Assembly (NCBI GenBank): GCA_018136815.1
Contig: CM030932.1
Coordinates: 3,522,614-3,586,613 of the forward strand
DNA length: 64,000 nt
Direction: 5' to 3'
Origin: Isochrysis galbana
Lineage: Eukaryota > Haptophyta > Isochrysidales > Isochrysidaceae
The first letter of the stretch is position 1, and the number at the start of each line of letters is the position of its first letter. Shown here piece by piece: positions 56,250-64,000 of the stretch. A program made the translations under genes and the position numbers. The notes under the pieces were generated by a model. That model was not told where the DNA came from. It was given only the letters and a program-made list of their open reading frames with translations, and searched no databases.

Positions 56250-58303
56250 TAGGGCGGTCAAACAGGGCTTTTTAAGTACTAATATGGGGGGGGGTCGACA
56301 TTTTTGACCGTGAGCGGAAAGCCCCGGCGAAAGCGCCTCGGAGGGTCTCCCCGCCTTTTCAGAATCCTCGTCCGAAAAGACGGTGCGAAGTCCCGTCGGA
56401 CCCCCCCCCCCTTGCACACGCTCTGGCGGCTCACACGAGCCGAACTAGACGTCGCTCCCACTGAGAGATGTGTTTCTTTAGTCTAAAAGGTGCCTACACA
56501 CCTCTTAAATTAGGGGTCCGACGCCCCATATTGCCTATAAAGCAAATTTCAAACCCTGGTGCCCCAGCGATGACGTCCGCGCATGCACATACGCACCACA
56601 CACAGCTCGCACACGGCTCATTCGGCTGTCACAGGATGCTCCTTGACTGTCCCGACCCTCGCCCCGCAGGATTCGCCCGGGCTCGCGATTGACGAGGAGC
56701 TGGAGCACCAGGACGCCATGGCGCTCGATGCTGCTCGCTGGTCGACAAGAGTTTGCTGGCCGCTGGCGGGACAGGTGCGCTGCCGATCGCGCCCGCTCTG
56801 GCGCAGATCGACCAGGCCCATACCTACAATTCCTTTGCCGCCCCAAACGTCAGGTTCCCGACTCGTATTTCGACGCTGTGAGGCAGGGAGAACACCTGCC
56901 GCCAATGCTCAACCAGAGCATCGGCGGCAGGTGTTCTCTCTATGTTTTCGTCGGCTCCTCGGATTTTCACGTGCATCATAGGGCTGGTAGCAATCTAGAA
57001 ATGTAATTCAAGCTAGCCTGCAGCGTGATCTGCGACGGCGCGACGCGCGCGGCCGAACAGTACTGTAGAATTGAGAGCTTTTTGTTTGACGTCTAAAGGG
57101 AGAAGTTTTCTCCGCACGGAGGGCTCGAAAATTGGGCAGAAGGGCGAATTTCGAGCTCTTGACCGCCCGTTCTTTTGGCTACTAGTAGATTCAATATGTA
57201 ATCTAGCCAAGCAGCGGCCTGAAAGCTTCAGGCGTGATGGTTGCGATCGATTTCTGTGGGCAATCGTGTCGTGAATCACGATTGGACACCGGCTGCTTTG
57301 CGCTCATCACGAGCCAACTTTTAGAATTTTTTGTACACACGGATGACCTCCAAGGCCATTCACGTTCGGAGACACACAAGTCGTGCCCGCCAAGCACGGG
57401 CCAGTCAATAGTTTGCCCGTTTTTATGGCACAACATCCCAACATGGAGCACAAAAAGTAGTTTTGTTTTCGCATTGACGTGCTGAATTGACGGACAGCCT
57501 CGTGTCTTCGAGCGTCTCACGTTCGATTTCGAGAGACAACCCCTCCCTTTCTTTCGATGATTCGACAGTCTCATATGGTAAGACTGGTTGGCTACCGAAA
57601 CATTGGCATTTGGGCATGCTGATGGTCATGTATTGTGCTCATATGTGTCTTGGACTGGTGAAATGAAGACTAAAATAAGAATTACTAAGGTTATAATTTG
57701 GCAAAACTATAATCAATTTGATCTTTTTCTCCTGCGGCGGCGCGCGATGGCGGCCGCAGCGATGGTCGCTGGCCTCGCCAGTGGCCTCGCAAGCGGCCTG
57801 TGGCCGCTCTGGCGAGGGTCTGCGCGGCCAGGAGGCCAGCAGACACCACCTCCCACCATGCTGAGGCGGTGCCGCGCGTGATGGGGCAGCCCATCATGCG
57901 CAGCACCGTCATTTTGACGGCTCGCGGCCTGCCGCGCACTGCATGCGCGCGAGGGGCTGGCAGTAGATGCCAGCAGGGGCGAGGTGGAGGGCGCAGGCGA
58001 CGCCGTGCGCCCGCGCAGGGTTTTGTACTGCCTGCCCGGGGGTAACCGTGCCCGGGGAACGCAGGCGCGCGTCGCACCGCGCGACCTGTGGTGCACTTTT
58101 GTGGTCGACGTCGATTTCGCACGAGCGCAAAAACGTTTTTGGGTCTGTGTGTTGAATGGCGTCGAAAATGTGCATATTTCTCATTAGATTCTGCCTAATA
58201 TACCCATTTCCAGTAGCATATCCTAAGATCTCGCTATGAAACCTCAATCTTGACTTAGTGAATTTTCACCCTTAGAAGTTAAAAGCCCTGTTTGACCGCC
58301 CTA
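56250..58303. mobile_element. hAT-like element, 2,054 bp, no recognised transposase
   Basis: Perfect 22-base inverted repeats (AGGGCGGTCAAACAGGGC.. at the left, its complement ending at 58303) are flanked by an 8-base duplication ACAACTGA (56242-56249 and 58304-58311). TAGGG-type ends and an 8-base duplication fit hAT. No dimerisation-domain signature is seen; minus-strand frames at 57013-57629 (GCPSIQHVNAKTKLLFVLHV..) could be decayed coding sequence of unknown type. Confidence 0.75.
56888..56938. other. 22-bp stem, 7-nt loop hairpin
   Basis: The arms 56888-56909 and 56917-56938 (GAGAACACCTGCCGCC.. and its complement) pair with one mismatch around loop CAACCAG. It lies inside the hAT-like element. 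Confidence 0.85.
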
Positions 58304-58317
58304 CAACTGACAACTGT

Positions 58318-58379
58318 GGACATTTGATCGCTCAATTCGACTGATGTCCCACAATTGACGGAACGACACCTATACTCTG
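58318..58379 (+). repeat. 62-bp dispersed repeat, copy 2
   Basis: Matches 364-425 with few mismatches; it begins 7 bases after the target duplication of the hAT-like element. Confidence 0.7.
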
Positions 58380-58439
58380 GGTTTTTTTTCTCTTCTTTTT
58401 CACTCTTCTTCTTCTTTCTTCCTCTGTTTCTTTTTACTG

Positions 58440-58616
58440 TTTACTGTTTTTCTTATTTACTGTTATTTCTTTTTGCCTCTGAGACATCGCGAATGCGACA
58501 AAGCCATCAGGCATGCCAGGAGGATGGATGGTTCCTCCCCCATGGCAGGGGAGGAGTGGAGAGAGGGGGGGGCTCGTGCCCCCCCATGGGTCAACCAAGT
58601 ATAAACTTAGTTGCAT
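58440..58616 (-). mobile_element. LINE 5'-leader scrap
   Basis: Minus-strand AACTAAGTTTATACTTGG at about 58612-58595 is identical to the leader at 29701-29684. What follows is unrelated to known ORF1 sequence, so only the leader is secure. Confidence 0.5.
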
Positions 58617-58619
58617 ATC

Positions 58620-58785
58620 TAAGCCCTTTACCCCTATCCCCCTAGTAGCTAGTAGTGCACGGGGGGAGTCGCCTGATGGCGGGGGGGAAAGGGCCGGGGG
58701 AGTGGGGGTGTAGAAAGTTTCGCTGCGTGAGTAGAAAGTAGAGGGTCCATGGCCGCGTGTGCGGTGAGACTATTAAGAAATTAAT
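58620..58785 (+). mobile_element. LINE 3'UTR scrap
   Basis: GTAGTGCACGGGGGGAG..CATGGCCGCGTGTGCGGTGAGACTATTAAGAA aligns with the 3' end of the LINE at 27620-27749. It lacks the T-run. Confidence 0.6.
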
Positions 58786-59522
58786 AATATACACACTACA
58801 TACTACACATAGATAGCAGTTATAGTTATACATAGTTGTGTTTCATCCTGCACTCATTCGCTTTCCCTTTTTCGTCCACGTCTTTCGATACACAGTCATT
58901 CCGCTTGGGGGGTAGGCGTTCCGAGGTCTGAGCCAACCGTTGGTTGGAAGGAAAGTCCAAGCAAGGCGCAAGGCGCTCTCTCCGACTCTCCGAGCGGGAG
59001 GGGGGGAGGGGGGGGGGGGGGGGGGAGTTTTGTTTTGGACGGGAGTTTTGTTGTTGCGCGCGTCAGTTGCTGCTTGGAGACGGCCAGCGCTGCATCCCCA
59101 TCCTCCAGTGCGCCGCCCTCTCTCTCTCTCTCTTTCTCCTTCTCTCTCTCCTCTCTCTCTCTCTTCTGCCCCTCTCCCTCTCCCCCTTCTCCCTCTTCAT
59201 TCTCCCTCTCCCTCTCCCTGCTCTTCTCCCTCCCTCCCTCCTCCTCCCCCCCCCTTCTTTCCCCTTTCCCCTTTCTCGGTCTTGCGGCCAGAGCCAAAGG
59301 ACCATCGCTACAGACAGCGTACGAGGACTCCCCTCCTACCCCCCCCTTCTCCCTCGCTCCTTCCTCCCCCTCTTCCCATTGCCCCGCCCCCCTTGTCCCA
59401 CTCGCTCTCCCTCGGCCTCTCTCCCTGCTCCGTTCCCTGCGCCCACATCTGCCTCTGCAGGCTCTTTACCTGCTCAGCTCAGCACCGACGTTCCTCGCCA
59501 CGCCGCTGCTTCTAGGCCTGCG
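58786..59522 (+). promoter_or_regulatory. 5' flank of CFAP52, G-run and pyrimidine tract
   Basis: A G-run at 58990-59025 and a CT-rich tract at 59110-59275 continue as C/T-rich sequence up to the CFAP52 ATG. Probably 5'UTR/promoter; no TATA box was evident. Confidence 0.4.
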
Positions 59523-61987
59523 ATGGAAGGCAAGTCTCTCGTGCTCGAGAACGCCATCGGATTCAGCGGCAAGGTATCTGGGTCACTGCTGCTGCACGAG
59601 GGCGTAGACGCGGCGCACATCATCTATCCGCTTGGATCGACCATCGTCATCCGCAACGTGGAGGATGCCTCCGACCAGACCTTTCTCCGAGGTGAGTTGC
59701 GGCCGCTGCATGACATGCGAGGTGCAGGCCAGCATGAATGGAAACGCTAACGGCCGCATTCTCGTCTCCCTGCGGCGCAGCGCATACACAAGCGGTGTCC
59801 TGTATCGCAATGAATGGGGACAAGACCCGGCTTGCGTCAGGGCAGAAGAACCACATGGGCTACGTTGCTGACATCATCATCTGGGACATCACGGTGCGCA
59901 ACCGCACCAGATGCACTGCGCGACAACGGCGGCTCCGCCTATCGGCGCGCAGGGCAAGAAACGGCAACCCACGCGCACCTTCTGCTAAGGCGGGTGCCGC
60001 GCAAGACGGCGAGTCTGCCCGGAAGATCGGCAACGGGATCGCTCAACTGTTGCAGAGGGCTCTACTGTTGCAGAGGGCTGCTTCAAGCGTAGCCTTCAGC
60101 GTCGTGCGCCCGTTAAAGGGCGCAATCTTTCGACAACTCTGAGCGGGTTGTGCCCACCCCCCGTGCAGGACATTAAGGACCCAAAGCTTGTGCACAAGCT
60201 CTCGCTGCATAAGGTGGAAGTGCAGTCGGTTGCTTTCTCGTGTGACGGTGACCCAGCGCCTGCCCGTCAGCTGCGGCTGCACACGCGTGGCACAAATGCC
60301 AGCCGCCATCCGGAAGGGCTGCCCACTAAGGCGCCTGCCGCTGCAATTGGCGCACTGTGTCCTCCGTGTGGAGGCAAAGATTTGCGGCGGCATGGGCTCG
60401 TGTTTCCACTGGGGACCGCTTACATTTCGGATTTGTCGTTGCGCAGGCGCGTTCCTCGCCTCTATTGGTGGGCAGGATGATAACAATCTCGTCATCTGGG
60501 ACGTCGAGAGCGGCATGGCAATCTGCGGCTCACCGGCCTCGCACGACACGACACTGGTGGTCTCATGGTTCAACTCGAACGCCTTCCAGCTGGTGACCGG
60601 CGGTCTCACACAGCTGCGTATTTGGACGTTCAATGCGTCAGAGCGCAAGGTGCGCCCCAACGAGGTGTTCACCGGCAAAGAAGTGCGCTCCTTCACAGCG
60701 GTGGCCATCGATCCGTGGGACAACTTCGTTTATGCTGGTACCAAGTCTGGCGACATTATCAAGGTAGACATGAACTCCAAGAAGATGGTCGCGGCTGGGC
60801 CGCGCAAGCGGCTGCAGCTGGGCATCACGTCCCTCGTGTACAACAGGCTAGCCAACGAGCTTGTGCTCGGCTCGGGTCACGGCGAGCTGGCGGTTCTTGA
60901 CTGCGAGACGCTCTCGCCCAAATCGTTCACCAACATCATGGGCGGCGTCTCATCCATCGCACTCGATGCCCACGCTGAGTTCTTTTTCGCAGGCACCATC
61001 GAGGCCAACCTCTACCTCGTGCAGTACGAGGGCCTCGTCGCCGAGCTCAAGGGCACCTCGCACTCTGCGCCCATCACCGGCGTTGAGTTCCCCAAGGGGT
61101 ACGCCGAGCTCTTCGCCACGTGCGGCGGCTCCGATATCCGCATTTGGCACGCAGCAACACTGTCGGAGCTGCTACGCATACAGGTGCCTAACGTGATGGT
61201 GAACTGTATCGCCTTCCCGCCGAGCGGCACCTCTATCCTCTCGGGTTGGGCAGACGGCAAGATTCGCGTCTTCGGCCCGCAATCCGGCAACTTGCAGTAC
61301 GTCATCAACGACGCACACAGGCTGACAGGCATTGGCAATGCGTCCGGCGGCACCGTCCAGATCAATGGTGTCACCGCGGTGCGCTCGTCAAACGACTGCC
61401 GCAAGCTCATCTCCGGTGGCGCCGACGGCAAGGTGCGCGTGTGGGCCGTATCCAAAGGGCAACAGGTGATGCTCGCTTCCATGCAGGAACATAAGGGACC
61501 GGTCTTCTCGATCGCCGTTTCGAATGACGACTCGCAGTGCGTTTCAGCCTCTGCTGATGGCTCGTGCATCGTGTGGGCGCTCGCCGGCCTCACACCGTAT
61601 ACGCGCATCGGCGCTCTCTTCGCGCCCAACTTTTTCAAGTCAGCCATTTACTTTTCCGACGAGTCGCAGTTCCTTACGTGCGGCACCGACCGCAAGATTG
61701 TGTACTGGGACGCGGTGGACATGCAGCAGATTCGCGTCGTCGACGGCTCCGACGAGGCAGAGATGACTGCGTTGCATATCTCGGGTGACGGGACGTTTTT
61801 CGTCTCGGGGTCGGCCGACCGCAAGATTAAGCTGTGGAACTATGATGAGGGCGCGCTCTACTATACAGGGGCTGCCCACTCCGGCGCTGTGAATGATGTC
61901 AAGATCTCGCCCGACGAGAAGACGATTGTTTCCGTTGGAGGCGAAGGGGGGATCAACATTTGGCAGGTCCCGGAGGACATGCACTAG
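59523..61987 (+). CDS. CFAP52: CFAP52 (WDR16), ciliary WD40 protein
   Basis: Four exons, 59523-59691, 59781-59893, 60169-60247 and 60447-61987, give 633 residues (human protein about 620). All introns are GT-AG and joins are in phase: RG+AHTQAVSC; WDIT+DIKDPKL; FSCD+GAFLASIGGQD. CFAP52 is known as a microtubule inner protein of axonemal doublets. Typical family stretches: NAIGFSG near the start, HMGYVADIIIWDI, LASIGGQDDNNLVIWDV, GSGHGELAVLD, GGSDIRIWH, SGWADGKIRVF, SGGADGKVRVWAV, SASADGSCIVW, TCGTDRKIVYWDA, SGSADRKIKLWNYDEG and the C-terminal VGGEGGINIWQVP. These WD repeats fill almost the whole length. The start ATG gives the conserved N-terminus. Confidence 0.96.
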
Positions 61988-62660
61988 GAGAAGCAGGCGC
62001 GCTGCGCGGGCTGGCGGTGGTGACGGGCACCGTGCAGCAACGGAACGGAGCATGTCGGTGCCTTACCACCCACCCTAAGAGCTACACAGATATTGGTGCC
62101 GCGCACTGAGGAGCTCCTGTAGTAGTAGTTGACAGTATGATTATAAGTGCGCGTTGCATCAGAGAGAGAGACGAGGAGAGGAGGGAGTGCGGATTGATGT
62201 GAGTGCGTGCGTGCATGTGATTAACGTGTGGCAACTCATTTGATTCTTGATGCTGCGATGGGGCGCCGCCCCGCGCGCGCTCCCTCTCCTACCGGGCTAG
62301 ACGCAGGCCATAGCCATAGCCCTCGCCTAAAAAGAGGGGGTCCTCCTTGCTGCTCCTCTCCCAAGCTCCCTCCTACGCATCGGCGGAGGAATGGGCGGCA
62401 TAAATCATAAGGCGTGCTTTTTAGCGTAAATGATTTACTTTTAAAACAACAATTATATTCAATAAAGTATGTTCATATGAAAATAAGTTGAAACCGGATG
62501 CAAAAAGAACATTCTTGTCCTCTTTCGACGGAACAGCCGGAACGCGACCTCAAAGGGCAGGACAGGGAGGCCGTTGAGGGCGCCCGCCAGGCTCAGTACG
62601 CCCCAGCTGAGCGCCATGCTCCTTCGCGGCCCCGAAGAAGAGGGTGCCTCGCTCCTCTCT
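61988..62660. other. 3' flank of CFAP52
   Basis: AT-rich stretch with AATAAA at 62460-62465. No gene seen. Confidence 0.4.
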
Positions 62661-62775
62661 AGGGGCCACGATCGCGCCCAAAGCCGCCTCGTCTTTGACT
62701 TTGATGTCTCGGTCAGTCGGTGTGAAGGTGATGGTGATGGTGATGTGCGACATTATGTCGAAGTCTAGGGGGGGT
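62660..62775 (-). mobile_element. LINE ORF1 scrap
   Basis: The minus-strand reading ITITFTPTDRDIKVKDEAALGAIVAP parallels KIVITFTAYEKGHKAKDEETLSAIVAH in the ORF1 at 29696-31762. Flanking sequence up to 63280 (Pro/Arg/Gly-rich minus frame) may be older LINE 5' sequence but cannot be shown. Confidence 0.6.
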
Positions 62776-64000
62776 TCGAGCGCATGCTCTGGTTCGATGC
62801 GTCTTGTTCGCGTTTATCATCTGATTGTGGGGGGAAGGGAGACATGGGTGAGTCAGGGGTATGTAAAGAGAAGTGTGAGTGTGCGTCTGGGAGGATTCTT
62901 GCGGCCTCTACAATCCCTCCTATCCTCACCAGCCCCTACGCCATCCCAGTCCTGCCTCTCGCTCGCGCGCTCGCCCTCGCCTCTCGCCGCTCGCTCGATG
63001 TCACTTTCGCCGCCGTCCTCGCCCTCGCCCAAGCCCGCCTGCCCGCCCTCCTCTGCTGACGGGCTTCAGCCCGTCAGCGTCTCCGAAGTCGTCTCCTCCG
63101 CCGCGCCTGCCGCCGGCTGCTGCCTTCCTCCTCATTGCCCTCAGACCCAATGGGTCTGCGCCCAATGCTTCGTCGCCACTCGCCAGAGGCTTGTTTGGGG
63201 GGGTGGGAGGGGGCATTGCGTCCTCAGCATTCCGCAGTAAAGAGTTGGTCTCTTGCGCACTAATATGTACGCTCAACCATCCCACAATCGACCATTGGAT
63301 TCAATCGTCTCGAGCCCGAACGAACCACATCTACATGCATGCATCGTAATCACGGACACAAAACGCCATCACATATATCGCGGCCAAGTGCACTGCTTCC
63401 TATCCAGCTACACGCTTGCGGACTCGGCAGGCGCGACTAGACCGAGGCCCACCAAGGAGATTAACGCCCCTGGGGATCTATCACTGTCGTGCCGGCACTA
63501 CACTGCGCGGAGAGACGAGTGCTAACGCGAAGTGCAGCCTTTCGCGAAACCAGTTTCTGTTGAGATTCATCCCTCGACGTCTATGGCCAACGCTCGTGAC
63601 GTGGCTATTCGGGTACAAGCCCATCGACCACCGAAAAGCTGGACCCACTCCCCAATGGCGACTAGATGCGGGGGTATCACCGGACATCGGCGGGAATACG
63701 AGCGGTGCGGCCACACCTCAACCACCTCACGGTTCTTTCCCTGCCACTGCGGCGGAAGGCCTGCCGTGAGAGGAATCCCCGAGAAAAGTTGAGGTCGAAG
63801 AGCGCAGGGGATGTAAAGCTTCATGTCACCATTTCATGGACGCCGTCGTGAGAACTCCTCAGACACATGCCGACGGAGGGCTTATTCAAAGAGAACAGGC
63901 GCACGGCACACATGCATTGACGACGTGAAGTCCCCTCGGAGCTTACGCGTCCCCCCCTTCTGGGAAGTGTCTGGTCAAAAAAGCAATTTGGCATCGTGGC
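62776..64000. other. Window end, no supported gene
   Basis: ORFs at 63253-63850 are short and motif-free on both strands. Nothing further can be supported. Confidence 0.4.

Noticed and set aside
62776..63280. Minus-strand Arg/Gly/Pro-rich frame as LINE ORF1 N-terminus
   Set aside because: Only the short KVKDEAALGAIVA segment at 62660-62775 is demonstrably LINE-related; the rest has no alignment support.

Overview
The window is eukaryotic nuclear DNA. It has spliced genes with short introns, very long CT/GA, CA and GAA microsatellites, G-runs, and dense non-LTR and DNA transposon remnants. Two genes encode parts of motile cilia: the nexin-dynein regulatory complex subunit DRC4/GAS8 and the axonemal WD40 protein CFAP52. 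Together with a plant-type glucuronokinase, a protist 'SHQW/SIPQ' plus ankyrin protein, high GC and at least two GC-AG introns, this points to a flagellated alga, most likely a haptophyte or a relative. That assignment is an inference; no rRNA or organelle marker is present.

Layout. 0-9 kb: a beta-propeller-like protein (minus, 1.58-2.81 kb) and a large SHQW/ankyrin protein (plus, 6.2-8.7 kb). 9-13 kb: a LINE 5' scrap, a possible host exon running into a Ty3/gypsy pol fragment, then about 2 kb of CT/GA repeats. 13.6-22 kb is a gene block on the plus strand: a 2-oxoglutarate/Fe(II) oxygenase (2 exons), a small ankyrin protein (4 exons) and glucuronokinase (6 exons). 23-32 kb is a transposon graveyard: an 881-bp hAT-like MITE, a LINE split by a 1.25-kb hAT remnant, and a 4.2-kb chimeric LINE insertion with a 17-bp target duplication. 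33.0-35.6 kb: DRC4 (minus, at least 8 exons), preceded in frame by the C-terminal half of a ubiquitin-like domain ending in RLRGG. 36-41 kb: microsatellites, LINE pieces, a palindromic AGCT-centred repeat array present in two inverted copies, a partial integrase-like gene and a decayed gene. 42.3-43.7 kb: an unknown Ala-rich nuclear-looking protein. 44-50.7 kb: LINE pieces, including a 3.8-kb LINE with RT that splits a 382-codon ORF. 51.1-52.7 kb: a membrane protein with two SAM domains (minus). 53-59 kb: repeats, a tentative acidic protein and a 2.05-kb hAT-like element. 59.5-62.0 kb: CFAP52 (plus, 4 exons). 62-64 kb: intergenic with a LINE scrap.

The strongest unusual observation is the DRC4 gene. 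The ubiquitin-like sequence ends exactly where the initiator Met of ordinary DRC4 would be (RLRGG then APKKKGKG), and the remaining 480 residues match the usual DRC4 length. It therefore looks like a ubiquitin-like/DRC4 polyprotein that could be cut to give mature DRC4.

The second theme is a set of LINE families with shared traits. They share a 5' leader (an AACTA hairpin, then ATGGAGCGCGC), an ORF1 with CCCH fingers fused to an APE endonuclease, a C-terminal CCHC domain, and an oligo-T tail on the sense strand. Several copies keep both ends but have lost the middle, and one insertion looks like an RT template jump between two LINE RNAs.
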